NCBI GenBank assembly: GCA_023052935.1
Contig: CM041295.1
Span: 17,980,880-18,044,879 of the forward strand
DNA: 64,000 bases
From: Piezodorus guildinii
Lineage: Eukaryota; Arthropoda; Insecta; Hemiptera; Pentatomidae
Reading direction: 5' to 3'
Shown here: one piece after another, positions 9,839 to 19,455 of the stretch
Layout of the letters: every line of letters starts with the position of its first letter
Position numbering within the stretch: the first letter of the stretch is position 1
Notes under the pieces: model-generated
Told to the model about the DNA's origin: nothing
The model's database searches: none
Seen by the model: the letters and a program-made list of their open reading frames with translations, nothing else
Position numbers and translations under genes: made by a program

Positions 9839-9986
9839 TAATTAACGTGGTATATTAACACATTAAGTAAATGACAATTCAAAATATAGAAATAAAAGAA
9901 AAAGAGAAAACTATGAACATAAAAATCTGGGTTAAAGTCTACTGCACTAATATGAACAACCGCACTCTATGAAAGCTAGAGGCCAA

Positions 9987-10165
9987 CTGATTGTAGTTAA
10001 AACTACTAATTAAGAACTAGAAAAAGTTATTATTTATTTGAACTTTCTTTATTTCATTAAGCTTTTGATATAAATAAGAAGACAAAGACAAAAATATTCG
10101 ATTGGATCAATTTTATTACAAAAAGATTATAGCATTGGTGATGCAATTTCTATGACCATAACTGT
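9987..10165 (+). repeat. Repeat E, copy 1
   Basis: From the right J3 target duplication onward this aligns with 20.08-20.23 kb (AAGAACTA, TTATTTCATTAAGC, TTTGATATAAA, ATCAATTTTATTAC, GCAATTTCTA). Its TCTATGAC at about 10149 corresponds to the 8-bp target TCTACGAC duplicated by the MITE in copy 2, so this is an empty site. Confidence 0.6.
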
Positions 10166-10555
10166 AAACTCAGTATGATATAAATGGCCAATTAGGGTAT
10201 CCGAAATGAAAAAAAAAAACAAAAAAAACTAAACTCTAGCGGTGAAATATTTTATTAATAAAATTTAAATCTAATAAAATATAGGTATTTCTTCAAATAC
10301 TCATAAAAATGGAATATTGTTAATAATCTTATGTGACACATCTCAACTTTTTGATTATTTTTTAAATGTTAGAAAAGGATATATTTTTAAGATTTTACTG
10401 TGCAGTAGCAGTCGTTTGTTAGTGATAAATAGCTGATAATTATTACATTATAATTATTTCGTCTTAATTATATCAGTTAGAATGTTGAATTTGTCTGTGT
10501 AGAGCATGTCTAATTCTTATTAAAAGGAAATACATCACAAATATTTTATGTAAAG
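10166..10555. other. Unassigned AT-rich sequence
   Basis: No frame or repeat partner recognised; poly(A)-like runs near 10210. Confidence 0.3.
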
Positions 10556-10574
10556 GCAAATTAAAATTATTTTC

Positions 10575-10625
10575 CAGTAACATTTCGCAGACCCCTCGGT
10601 CATCATCAGCGGACCCCCACGGGTG
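10575..10625 (-). ncRNA. Hammerhead-like core, degenerate (HHR4)
   Basis: Minus strand: CTGATGA (10603-10609), a possible helix II GACC/GGTC, three extra bases, then GAAAT and GTTA. The C to T change in helix III leaves a G-U pair, but the extra bases and a weak helix I suggest an inactive relic. Confidence 0.35.
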
Positions 10626-10677
10626 TGTGTACAACTAGTCGGGAACAACTGTTCTCTGGTAAACGTTGAAGTATTCG

Positions 10678-10765
10678 AGCAGTTTCTAGTCGTTTCAGTC
10701 TTTTATGAGGATTCCAAGTTAGTCAAGACAGGAGCCCTAAGTATCGAATTAGTTCAACACAAACT
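10678..10765 (-). mobile_element. J1 LINE scrap
   Basis: Minus-strand copy of the short J1 block that encodes WNPHTRLKRQETA; it matches the 25.83-25.93 kb copy. Nothing of J1 is seen on either side. Confidence 0.55.
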
Positions 10766-10864
10766 ATTATTTAATCTAAAACAAATTTTTCCAACGACAC
10801 TTAATGTAATACTTCAAACTTCATTCAACTCAAATTTTTAAATAAAGTGTTCTTAAATGTGTTT

Positions 10865-10905
10865 CAATAAAGGAAGCAAGCGAAAGTCGTGCGTTCCGCA
10901 AAAAA
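10865..10905 (+). mobile_element. HL 3' terminus, worn
   Basis: GCAAGCGAAAGTCGTGCG, then TCCGCA, is a mutated HL 3' end. Too short to extend with confidence. Confidence 0.3.
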
Positions 10906-11345
10906 AGTTTTTTAATTTTGTAAATATAATTTTTTATTTTATATAATGAAGATAATCCTCTAATGTATATTTTAACTGAGATAAATTTAAGGTTGGGAGA
11001 TGTTAAAGGCTTGGCTAAGCTCGTCAAAACAAGCCCCGGACTTAGCCTTGATGAGACTTTGATTCAGCAACTATTCTTGCCAAGCCCCGAGCCTCTGTTT
11101 TCCCTCTGCTTACTTTCAATTTCCCGCGTTGAGCGTTTTCAATATTGTAGCGAGGCCGTTGGTAAACACATTTATCATCGCACGAGATTGATTTCAGCTC
11201 TGGGATAACGCGGTCCGGATCCGATGGATGGGTGTCGTCGATGGAAACGAGTCATTTCAACTTCGAGGATATTGACAAAGGGATCCTCTCTGGAAAAACA
11301 AGGTTATTGCACAATAGTATTCTGCTATATATTAATTTTTATAAA
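10906..11345. other. Unassigned, moderately GC-rich segment
   Basis: Positions 11000-11300 are clearly more GC-rich than their surroundings and hold an 81-codon plus-strand frame (10963-11208) with no family resemblance I know. It has no visible terminal repeats. It may be an unrecognised element or a host non-coding relic. Confidence 0.25.
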
Positions 11346-11400
11346 TGTGGTTGACTTTCACTTACCTACGTCGGTACACTCGATTTAAAAACTTTTAAGT
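11346..11400 (-). mobile_element. HL 3' terminus, fragment
   Basis: GACTTTCACTTACCTACG is the reverse of the HL 3' subterminal block. The element body is absent. Confidence 0.4.
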
Positions 11401-11449
11401 GAAGAAATAGACTTTTTTTTTTTTTTTTTGCACGCATCATTCTGCAAGT

Positions 11450-11970
11450 ACGACACGAATGTCATTACTGCTTCCTCCTAACATCCCCACACTTCCACCT
11501 GCTATAATCCTCCCCCATCTTCCTGGACTGTTCCTCTCACCTCTTCCTTAGTCCATTTTCTCCCTGGTCTCTCCCTCCCTCCCATAAGAACCCAAACTTA
11601 TTTTAGTTTTGCTCTGAAAAGCTCTCTATCCAAGCAATCCCTGTTCGTGATTTTTAGCCTTTCCAGTTCCTCTTATATCTGTTTAACATATCCCCCCATA
11701 CTTCCAGAGCCGTAGACTTTCTCGAATATTTTCTTGTTTGATTTCCTCCCCATCATGTGCCCGTAGAACCTCAATCTCCTGGTAATAACTACTGTTTCAA
11801 GATCCTCTAGATTCGTGTACATTTCCTTATTGGATTTTTGCCTCTTGCGGGCCTGGATCCTGGATCCTCAGAATTGTCCTCTCTTTCCTCAGGACTTCCA
11901 GGCTGACAGTATCACTGGTCCAACCACTGTACTGTAGTGCCTTATTTTTGCATTAGAGGAGAGATTATTT
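11450..11970 (-). pseudogene. R4-family LINE coding fragment
   Basis: Read on the minus strand, decayed codons give KALQYSGWTSDTVSLEVL, LRKERTILR, LRFYGHMMGRKS, then EELERLKITNRDCLDREAF and a charged tail. The order resembles the C-terminal part of insect LINE ORF2 proteins. The last part matches the 422-664 fragment. Several stops; clade uncertain. Confidence 0.5.
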
Positions 11971-11997
11971 TTGTTGTAAATGTTTCTAGTGGTATAT

Positions 11998-12110
11998 AAA
12001 ATTTGTTTATATTACATAATCTAAAAATCTGTAGCGCGCAACACACGACTTTCACTTACCTGAGTTATTAAAATCAATTTAAGAACTTTTAAATATAATG
12101 AGAGTTTATT
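11998..12110 (-). mobile_element. HL element, 3' end fragment
   Basis: AAATCTGTAGCGCGCAACAC, then GACTTTCACTTACCTGAG and AAAATCAATTTAAG, is the reversed HL 3' end. It breaks off near 12110 into another repeat. Confidence 0.55.
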
Positions 12111-12235
12111 CTTCCAACGCCACTTCATGCTACTGTAGCTTATCGGACGATACTAAATTTTCCTATCATGGTTTAATCAGTACAAGTACCTGATATTGCA
12201 CAGACTCGGGATCACTATTTTACGTCCCCTACAAA
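12110..12235 (+). repeat. Repeat G, copy 1
   Basis: Shares CTTCATGCTACTGT, then GGACGAT, CTGATATTGCACA, ACTCGGGA and GTCCCCT with 33.04-33.17 kb. SINE A has inserted at the end of the shared part. Family unknown. Confidence 0.45.
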
Positions 12236-12512
12236 GGGGAGCCCGTGGTTGAGTGGCAAGCGCGCTAGTCTGTCATGCTACAGGTTCTGAGTTCGAATCC
12301 CAGTCCCGGCGGGGCTTTTATTAGGATGTAAAAAAAATGTGGATTCACTCACAACCTCTCCCCCGGGTATGTGAGACCCGTCAGCCAAAGGGTGGCCACT
12401 AACAAAATTAGTCGTAGGGAGTGATGACCCTACACTAAAAATTGCATCGTGAAACGTGAGGCACAGGGCCTACATCTGTCGTACCACTGGAAAAAAAACA
12501 AAATAAAAACAA
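12236..12512 (+). mobile_element. SINE A, copy 1
   Basis: tRNA-derived head with an A-box-like TGGTTGAGTGG and a B-box GAGTTCGAATCC (pol III internal promoter), then a body of about 180 bp containing CTCCCCCGGGTATGTGAGACC and GGGAGTGATGACCCTACACT, ending in an A-rich tail. Two other copies are at 22.63 and 23.84 kb. Its A-rich tail runs straight into SINE C on the opposite strand. Confidence 0.8.
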
Positions 12513-12640
12513 AGGACGGCATGACTGATAATTTTTTACTCCATTTAAAAATCCTACGGTCGCCTGCCGGTTCGAACCAGCGACCTTGGACATACAAAGT
12601 TGTCATTCTAGCCACTACAACACAAGTGAACCCTATTAGA
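12513..12640 (-). mobile_element. SINE C, truncated copy
   Basis: On the minus strand: TGTTGTAGTGGCTAGAATG (A-box region), then CGCTGGTTCGAACC (B box), then GTAGGATTTTTAAATGG and GTAAAAAAT. The same order is found at 44.38 kb. The head is tRNA-like; the 3' part is missing. Confidence 0.6.
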
Positions 12641-12756
12641 TTAGATGCTTCGATGGAGACGTTCATTTTAGAGTAAATAATCAAATTATTTTTTACAAAA
12701 ATCACTTGGTGTTACCAGCTTTTAATGATTTTTTATTACCTTATAAGAATTCGAAT

Positions 12757-12786
12757 AAATGATTATATATATATATATATATTATA

Positions 12787-12819
<33 letters not shown>

Positions 12820-12826
12820 ATATATA
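12757..12826. repeat. (AT)n array, left of J2
   Basis: Interrupted AT dinucleotide array directly at the 3' side of a minus-strand J2 end. Confidence 0.9.
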
Positions 12827-12996
12827 ACAATTCTTTATTGAGCAATATTACAATCTGTCCAATTCAGGACATTTTTAATAGTGATAAAGTACTACATTCA
12901 CACGATATATACAAAACAATAAATTTATATTATAATAATAAAATATACATATATACAAAACAAAATCAATAAAAATATATACAAAAGTCACTCATA

Positions 12997-12998
<2 letters not shown>
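12827..12998 (-). mobile_element. J2 LINE 3' UTR fragment
   Basis: The minus strand matches the J2 end near 15.79-15.96 kb (TTTATTGAG then AATATTA; AGTCACT then CATACCTATAT). AT arrays bound it on both sides. Confidence 0.55.

Positions 12999-13090
<92 letters not shown>
12999..13090. repeat. (AT)n array, right of J2
   Basis: About 90 bp of AT repeat with one phase break. Confidence 0.95.
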
Positions 13091-13091
<1 letters not shown>

Positions 13092-13104
13092 ATTTATTTA
13101 TTTT

Positions 13105-13963
13105 TTATTTAGCTTTCTGACGGTATGTTATCCATCCACATTACTATTTTTATCAGTCTGAAAAACATGTGTCAATAAGAATGACACGTAGATGATATTA
13201 AAGCCCATGATATGAATTGTTTTAAGAGCTATATTCAGTTTTGCTAGAAACAAAAGTTTTGGATTTAATAATATAACAATATAAAATTGTTATGTACAAT
13301 AATTATATTTATACCCTGTACTTTACATTACATTACCTTCTCCAACGTTGTATATAACGTAGTTTTTTTCTAAAATGTTTAACTTTCCAACGAACTGTCA
13401 TACATCTATTCTCGAATTCGGAAAAAAAATACCTAAAAATATGTTTGTTCTTTTCTCCTTTAATTTGTTATAATTCTTTCAAATTGTATATTTTGCCCGT
13501 ATTTATCAATGCTAATAAAATGATATAGTGATTTTTGTTTTATCTACGAAAGGAGCTTTATGGGAAAAAAAAAACGTTAAAAATTCTCCATTTTATCCCT
13601 GTCAGACTATTTCAAAAACAATAAAACCTATAAGGTATTAAAAACCATTACATTTTACATTAAAATAGCGAGCATAATAAAAATCGTTTTTGAGAAAAGT
13701 CGTTTTGACTGCATAAAACTTTATACGGCTCTTGTGGTTGGCCTATTTTTATGAAAAGAATTGCTGTAAAATCTCTGGGATATACACTCCAAAATATGAA
13801 AGTTCAGTTTTATGCAACTTATTTCTTTTAAACAAATACACAGAGATCTACTAAACTAAGGGGGCCCTAAAACGTGTGTTTCCAGTGAAAACTCGAATTA
13901 GAAAATTTTTACTTTTGCAATACTTTCCCTAACTATATATTTCATAATAAGTAAGTAAAAGTA
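13105..13963 (-). mobile_element. HL element, old copy
   Basis: The body from about 13365 aligns with the full copies (CTTTCCAACG, TGTTCTTTTCTCCTTTA, CCCTGTCAGAC, AGCGAG, CGTTTTTGAGAAAA, CCCTAAAACGTG) and ends GTAAGTAAAAGT. The stretch 13105-13170 repeats the CTTTCCAACGG block, so part of the element is duplicated. No coding. Confidence 0.7.
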
Positions 13964-13986
13964 ACAATGGTATAATTGAATATTTT

Positions 13987-14061
13987 GGATATACACTATG
14001 TGGATGTCGGCATCCCCCAATATATCGGATATACACTATGTGGATGTCGGCATCCCCCAAT
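13987..14061 (+). repeat. Tandem duplication, 40-bp unit
   Basis: Two units of 40 bp and 35 bp beginning GGATATACACTATGTGGATG, virtually identical, so recent. It lies just outside the HL terminus. Confidence 0.85.
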
Positions 14062-14179
14062 TCCCAACTTTTACGGTAACATATACATTATACAGGTGAA
14101 TTTTTTAATGAAATTCCAGGTGCTCATACAATAACATAAAGGGAGCAGAATATTATTGCATTGAGTTGATATTGCTGGT
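14062..14179. other. Unassigned
   Basis: Short AT-rich gap without recognised content. Confidence 0.3.
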
Positions 14180-14479
14180 CGACCAGGGGATCTTTGACCT
14201 AGTTCATTTTATAAGGCAGTGTGGGTAGAAGCTCATGTATGTGTAATCAATAAATAAATATTGAAAGTCAGCTAATTATTTTGGCCGGATAGTGATCACA
14301 GGGGATTGGAGCTCTCTTTGCCGAGGCATTACGCCAATATTAGATTCCCATTTCATGAAACCTTTCTGCATTTATCCAAACGATTAAATATGTCATTTAA
14401 CATAAAATGGAGATATTCGAGGAACCACAGGTAGAACATTAGCTCCGAAATAACATGATTTTTTACTTTAATTTACCTA
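14180..14479 (+). repeat. Repeat D, copy with mariner insertion
   Basis: Aligns with 17.26-17.54 kb (GAAGCTCATGTAT, GTAATCAATAAA, AATTTTGGCC, GCTCTCTTTGC, ACGATTAAATATG, GAGATATTCGAG). In both copies the start of an HL element follows. Here a mariner sits between them, so the pair is a segmental duplication rather than two independent insertions. Confidence 0.65.
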
Positions 14480-14557
14480 TTGGGTTGTGTCACATGAAAT
14501 GTCCATTTTCAAGGTAAAGGATTTTTATTTAAAATACGATATGAAAACAAGATAATT

Positions 14558-14809
14558 TTATTCCAAGTATTTACCATCTTTTTCTACACATTTTTCCCAA
14601 CGTGACACCAACGTTTTTATCCCCGAATTGAAAAACTCTGAGCTTTGAAGTGAAACAAAATCTGAAAACGCACTTTTCACTTGATCATCATTTTCAAAAA
14701 GTTTTCCTTTGACGAAGTTGTCTAAATTCCTGAACAGGCGGTAATCTATTGGAGACAAGTCGGGATAATATGGTGGGTGCAGAAGAACTTCGTAGCCCAG
14801 TTCTTTCAA
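14558..14809 (-). pseudogene. Mariner transposase, C-terminal part
   Basis: The frame reads ELGYEVLLHPPYYPDLSPID, then YRLFRNLDNFVKGK and FSDFVSLQSSEF. HPPYxPDLxPxD is the block around the third catalytic acidic residue of the mariner DD34D triad. The preceding catalytic blocks are deleted. Stops and a frame change separate it from the N-terminal part. Confidence 0.85.
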
Positions 14810-15240
14810 TTTTTGCTCGGTATGTTTTGAAACATGGGGTCTTGCTGCCGCTCAGTGATATCATGAGGTACCCATGTATCGAGCTTTTTTACTTTCCCAA
14901 TACTCTTTAAATATCTGGAAACGGTAGATGCACTTGCATTTAGTTGTGCTGAGAGTCCTTTAGCTGTTTGGTATGGGTTCCCTTCTACTGTATGTTTGAG
15001 GACATCGTTTTCTATTACGGACGGAGGTCTTCCTCGGGGCAAGTTTTCCAAGTAGGTATCCCCAGCTGAAAACTTAGTTACCTACGGCGAATGGTCCGTT
15101 CATTAACACCCCCTTCCCCAAACGCCATGCAAATACCCCTTCCCCAAACGCCATGCAAATATTTCTAGCGGCCTCAGCTCCTGAAATGCCGAGTTTAAAC
15201 TCGTATAAAATATTACTCGAAAATCGCGTGTTTCCATGTT
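14806..15240 (-). pseudogene. Mariner transposase, N-terminal DNA-binding part
   Basis: The frame from 15051 reads LPRGRPPSVIENDVLKHTV, GNPYQTAKGLSAQL, STVSRYLKSIGKVKKLD and VPHDITERQQDP, a typical mariner paired-type helix-turn-helix and linker. Upstream codons up to about 15240 (METRDFRVIF, then EAARNI and TIRRWFAKFSAGD in shifted frames) are the start of the protein. The end is the deletion junction after DPMFQN. Confidence 0.8.
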
Positions 15241-15429
15241 CATATTTGGAGGTATACTAAAAAGTGGGTAATTGATTGGGAAGTTAATTTTTATAATAAA
15301 AAGGTAGAGGATTAGTAACTGTTTACTTTAAGTATGGAAACATTCGGAAGAAAAAAACAGAGACCTGCAAAATCCGTTATGTATTTCAGAAACTAGAAAA
15401 ACGGACATTTAATGTGAAACAACCCAATA

Positions 15430-15725
15430 TATGTGAAATATATAGTAAGGGAAATTATTGCGATCGTGAACATTGAGAAATTCGAGTTTTCGCCGGAAAT
15501 ATCCGTTTGAGGATTTTCTAAGCCCGAATAAAGTTCCGCAAAAATGTATATGTGTGTGTGTGTAGGTTGCAAGACTAGCAGGAAAAAGATAAGTTTGCTA
15601 ATAATGAAATTTCTTGTTTCAGGAGCGGTATATGCCTGATATGTTACGCCAGCTTTTGCAACAAGATCAGCGAACCAGAAGAGCCACATTGCACATTGCA
15701 TTTGGCACTTTGAAAGTGCATTGAA
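15430..15725 (+). mobile_element. HL element, 5' portion
   Basis: Starts TATATAGTAAGGGAAATTAT right after the mariner TA, then GATCGTGAACATT, the TG microsatellite (about 15548-15563), GGTATATGCCTGATATG and AGAAGAGCCAC. It breaks off before the 3' half. Confidence 0.65.
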
Positions 15726-15784
15726 GTGAAATTGGTCTGTTTATTTGTTGTTTTTTTTCAACTTATATTAGTTTACATTGTTTA

Positions 15785-16440
15785 GCCTAATTTTTTTTTA
15801 AACATTTTTTATTGAGTGATATTATAATATGTCCTAATTAGAGCATTTATAATGGTAATCAAGTACAACATTCAGACACTATTTACAAAACTATAAAATG
15901 ATATACGACAAAATATGTGCAAAGTCCAGAAGTCACTGATACCTATATAAATCCCTCAAACATACAGTACATTGAGTGAATAATCTAGCCAGTGTATACC
16001 TGTTTACAAGAGGTCACCCCCTTCTAGCGGGGTGTTAAGAGCTGGATAGGGATTCAGCTAGAGGGCGATGAATGAAGTTCTGATGGAATTCGGATGGAAT
16101 AAGGTCTAGAATAAATGGAATTTTTAGGTCGTGGTGTAAGGTATGATTGGTGACATAATAAGGAGCATTAACTATTCTTCGGAGGACTTTGGATCAAAAG
16201 GACTGAATGCGTTTGATGTTAGAAAATTTGGCTGTCCCACAATTCAAGTCCATAGCTCCAGATAGGTTTCAGAACTGTCTTGTAAATAAGCAGTTTGTTT
16301 TCAATAGAAAGTGGAGATTTTCTGTTTAACAGTCTGTATCCAAATCGGATGTTCTTTTCTGTTAAGTCGTGTGTGTGGGTTCCTTGTCAATCTTTGTGTA
16401 GTATATAGCTAAGATGCCGTTCCTACAGTTCCTCAAAGAG
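15785..16440 (-). mobile_element. J2 Jockey-type LINE, 5'-truncated
   Basis: On the minus strand the coding part gives decayed versions of LSIENKLLIYKTVLKPIW, YGLELW and RIQS, close to the J2 copy at 43.2-43.5 kb (LSVGNKLLIYKTILKPMWTYGIE). The 3' UTR ends in CACTCAATAAAAAATG and a run of A on the element strand. Frameshifts throughout. Confidence 0.7.
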
Positions 16441-16759
16441 GTTTATTATATATTATATAATAAATTTGAAAGATGTTTACGATTACTTTAAATTCCTCTA
16501 CCGCTTCAAGTATTAACTATCCTTAGAGAAATGGCTCCCCTCGAGGGAGCAGATTTCCTGGAAAATACCCCACTTGGGATTGTAAAAAATACCTGACAGT
16601 TAAGGCACCATTATCGTCCCAGTTTACGGATCAATGTACAGAAGGAAATGGAGAGGCTGAATCAAGAAGCAATAATGGAGAGGGGGGGGGGGCAGGTGAT
16701 AAAGTAGACCTGTGATCCTGCAACCAGTCAGTGGAGATGGTATCGATAGCTCCGTAGGT
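16441..16759. other. Unassigned, with a short hairpin and a G run
   Basis: GCTCCC-CTCGA-GGGAGC near 16532 can fold, and a run of about 10 G lies near 16682. No coding, no repeat partner seen in this window. Confidence 0.3.
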
Positions 16760-17110
16760 CGATAGATCGATAAGTGATTAGTCTTAGCGCAGCTTGGATA
16801 AGTGGATGTGTCGGCCGCATTGCGACTAGGGCCAGTCAGCTCTACCGCTTTAGTATTGAAACGTTAGGAGCCTCGGGTCGGACTTCGAGCTGCGTGTTCT
16901 TCGCGGCACGAACCAATTGCGTGATAGAACCGGCCGACTTAGCTAAGTCCATCGGGCACGACAAACGCTACCTAACATTTCCCTGCCTTCCTAGCACTTC
17001 GAAAACAGCTCATAATAGTCACGTAGGGGATATATTTAACGTCGCTTTTCTAATTCGGGCCGCTCACACCTCCCTTTCTTCTGTATCTCAGCCCCTACAT
17101 TAGTGCTAAT
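16760..17110. other. Unassigned GC-rich island with a 109-codon frame
   Basis: The base composition is visibly richer in G and C than its surroundings. The plus frame 16774-17103 stays open for 109 codons but resembles no family I know (MISLSAAWISGCVGRIATRA). Length and composition alone could explain it. It could be a piece of an element not otherwise present here. Confidence 0.25.
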
Positions 17111-17259
17111 CAAGGTCCATGTTTTGTAGAATTGTTTTGCATGTGGTGTAACGGAATGGAATGAAATGAGCGAAAAAAAAACTTCATTCTAGGACCATAT
17201 CCCATTGGAACAATTCGAATGAAGGACAAGCTAGTTAAAAGTAGCCATTATTTTTTCTT
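17111..17259. other. Unassigned
   Basis: Nothing recognisable. Confidence 0.3.
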
Positions 17260-17545
17260 ATAAGATGTTTGCCTAGCTCCTTTTATAGAGACAGTATTCG
17301 CAGAAGCTCATGTATATGTAATCAATAAACAGATATTAAAGTCAGCTAATAATTTTGGCCGAATAATGATAACAGGGTATTGAGGCTCTCTTTGCTGAGG
17401 TATGACACCAATATTATATTCTCATTTCATGGAACGTTCCTGCACTAATCAAAACGATTAAATATGTTTTTAACACAAAATGAAGATATTCGAGCAACCA
17501 TAGCAAATAAATAACAAGATTCCTAACTTTGAGTAACCTATGTAA
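17260..17545 (+). repeat. Repeat D, copy without mariner
   Basis: Paralogue of 14.18-14.48 kb at moderate identity. It runs into GTAACCTATGTAAGAAATAG, where the other copy has CCTA, the mariner, then TATGTGAAATATATAG. This is an empty site that fixes the mariner ends at a TA. Confidence 0.65.
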
Positions 17546-17685
17546 GAAATAGTAAGAAAAACTTTTGCAATCGTGAGCATTAAGGTATTCATGTTTTCGG
17601 CGGAAATACCCGTTTCAGGATCCTCTGAGCCTAAATAACCAAGTCCCTAAAACATTTGTCGAGTTGGCGGCTCAAGAAAATATGC
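17546..17685 (+). mobile_element. HL element, 5' fragment
   Basis: ATAGTAAGAAAAACTTTTGC, then CAATCGTGAGCATT and CGGCGGAAATACCCGTTTC, aligns with the HL start. Ends after about 140 bp. Confidence 0.5.
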
Positions 17686-17689
17686 TAAA

Positions 17690-17990
17690 TCTCCTTTTTT
17701 AGTCTACTATTATCGGAAAGTATCCAATTTTGATCGAATCCTGGGTAGAAAAGAGTCATTTTTGTTTCGGCAAAGAACTGTTGCAACTATGCTTTTTTTT
17801 GGACGATTGTTTAATTTGTGTGAAACACAACATTCAAGCTGTTTTACTTTTTCAATCGCCTTGAGGTGTGAGAGGTCATCGACGGTCTATTTTCCTGCAA
17901 GTTCTCGAATAGAAGTTCTGGGGTTTTCATTCACCAAAGCCCGCTTAGTCAACAAGAGAGGAATTCCTTTCAAGACCTCCTTTAGTCTTT
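17690..17990 (-). pseudogene. Second mariner-type transposase, decayed
   Basis: Minus-strand codons in shifting frames give ENPRTSIREL, SHLKAIEKVKQLE, VSHKLNNRPKKS and RNKND, a worn copy of the mariner region NPRxSxRELA, LKAxGKVxKL, VPHEL, RNKNEPF. The wording differs from the 14.5-kb mariner, so this is another subfamily. Terminal repeats were not found. Confidence 0.5.
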
Positions 17991-18432
17991 CCAAGCTAAC
18001 GACTCACTCCCAAATTTTTTTGAACCCAGTTAAATCGTACACCCATTATTTTTGTTTTGGAATATTCTAATTTTGTCTCTACAATATTTTAGTTATTCTT
18101 TTCTATTGACATTCATAATTCAGTATTATCATAATTATTTTCTATATGTTTTAGCTCCTTACATTTTATTTTTTTTAAATCTCGGTCTAAATGTGTGTTA
18201 TCAATTTAAATATCTATTGCTTCCCTTTCTGACAGATACCAAGGACTTATAAATTATTAACATTTTTAGGATTATCTCTATTCTACTCCTTAGTCCCCGA
18301 CACTATTACAATTATCCCGATTGTCACATACACGGTTATGACTAATATCCTTACTTCCTTGTATTCTATTTTATGTTATGTTGTATTTTGCACATGTTAT
18401 ATTATTAAACCAAACATAAAAAAAAAAAAAAA
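17991..18432 (+). other. Unassigned, ends in poly(A)
   Basis: AT-rich sequence finishing in a 15-A run (about 18418-18432) after TATTATTAAACCAAACAT. That fits the 3' end of a retroposed transcript or LINE, but no coding or target duplication supports it. Confidence 0.3.
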
Positions 18433-18672
18433 ATGTAAATTTCTTTTTTATCAAGATTGTATATATGTACATATCTCTTATTTTGTTTATTATCTACTTT
18501 AATGTTTAATATTTTTATTTGAAGTTGCTTTTAATTTATTATTATTTTTATTTTATTTTTTTTTTGTTTGTTTTTATACTCTAAGACTCCAAAGTGTTTA
18601 TTTTAATTTTCTTGTAATATTATTCTCAAGGGACTTGTCCCAGAATAAATAAAGAATTTATTATTATTATTA
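18433..18672 (+). mobile_element. R2-family LINE 3' tail
   Basis: Ends TATTCTCAA, then the hairpin GGGAC-TT-GTCCC (18630-18641), AGAATAAA and (ATT)n. Only the 3' UTR is present. Confidence 0.7.
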
Positions 18673-18789
18673 CAACCCTCGCACCAAAATAGATCGATAT
18701 TTTTAACCGTATGCATCCCTTTCTGCCCGAGTTTAAACTACTGAAACAAACTTATACGAATATGACGATTTGTTATCTGAGTACAAACT

Positions 18790-19455
18790 GCTTCCTGTCC
18801 CACCGTATCCTTTAACAATATCTTACTTACTCCTGTTGAACAGATCCGGTACTTAGGACTATACCTAGACAAACGCCTCGCATGGAACCCTCATACTAGA
18901 CTGAAACGACAGGAAACTGCTCGTAGATACCGATTACTACAACACTTACTCGACAAACGCTCAAAACTTCCTATTTACTACAAAAGACTCATTTATATAA
19001 CCATTATAAGGCCTATGTGGACCTACGGCATTAAGTTATGGGGGTCCACTAAACCATCAAACTCCTCTCGCATCCAATCCCTGCAATCCAAAATCCTTCG
19101 AAAAATCCTTAATGCTCCATACCTTGTTACAAATAAAATTATCCATAAAGACCTAAAATCCTATTAGTTGAAGACTTAGCCCGATCCAGATATACATCCT
19201 TCTATTCCAAATTTCCTGCCCACTCAAACCCGCTTATCCGTGACCTTTTCTCAATATCTATTCCTGACAATTTACCGAGGCGACTTAAAAGAAGATGGCC
19301 AAGAGACCTCTTACCGTAAATTGGACATTGGAGTTCTACCAATGGGTAGTTTCTTTACAGGACAATCATTAATCTTAATCTCATATCAATCCCATTTACT
19401 TGATGTATTGTATTAATACAGTTGTAAATTTCTTTAAAAAAATAAAATAAAATTA
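18790..19455 (+). mobile_element. J1 LINE, 5'-truncated
   Basis: Decodes with few breaks to VEQIRYLGLYLDKRLAWNPH, RLKRQETARRYRLLQHLLDK, TIIRPMWTYGIKLWGSTKPS, IQSLQSKILRKILNAP and a C-terminal block LPRRLKRRWPRDLL. The 3' UTR has CCAATGGGTAGT and CAGTTGTAAATTTC, then an A-rich tail. One small deletion breaks the frame near 19150. Confidence 0.8.

Larger units (their letters stand above)
5294..9986 (-). mobile_element. J3 Jockey-clade LINE, full length between 13-bp target duplications
   Basis: The perfect 13-bp repeat CTGATTGTAGTTA occurs at 5281-5293 and 9987-9999. Between them lies a complete non-LTR retrotransposon on the minus strand: short 5' UTR, ORF1 (about 9838 to 8613), ORF2 with APE-type endonuclease and reverse transcriptase (about 8481 to 5806), and a 3' UTR with AATAAA near its end. 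An (AT)n array of about 75 bp sits in the 3' UTR. The related sequence at 20.07-20.10 kb looks like the unoccupied site. All ORFs have stops or frameshifts, so it is dead, but structurally it is the most complete element here. Confidence 0.9.
14480..15427 (-). mobile_element. Mariner, internally deleted
   Basis: Terminal inverted repeats begin TTGGGTTGTGTCACATGAAA on the left and the matching TTGGGTTGTTTCACATTAAA on the right. TA dinucleotides flank at 14478-14479 and 15428-15429. At 948 bp it is well below the usual mariner length near 1.3 kb. The coding part keeps the N-terminal helix-turn-helix region and the C-terminal third, but the middle with the first catalytic aspartates is gone. The same deletion is found in the copy at 34.1 kb. 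A 26-bp tandem duplication lies at 15111-15162. Non-autonomous. Confidence 0.9.

Noticed and set aside
17762..18070. 102-codon plus-strand frame
   Set aside because: The minus strand of the same bases carries recognisable mariner transposase wording, so the plus frame is a shadow.
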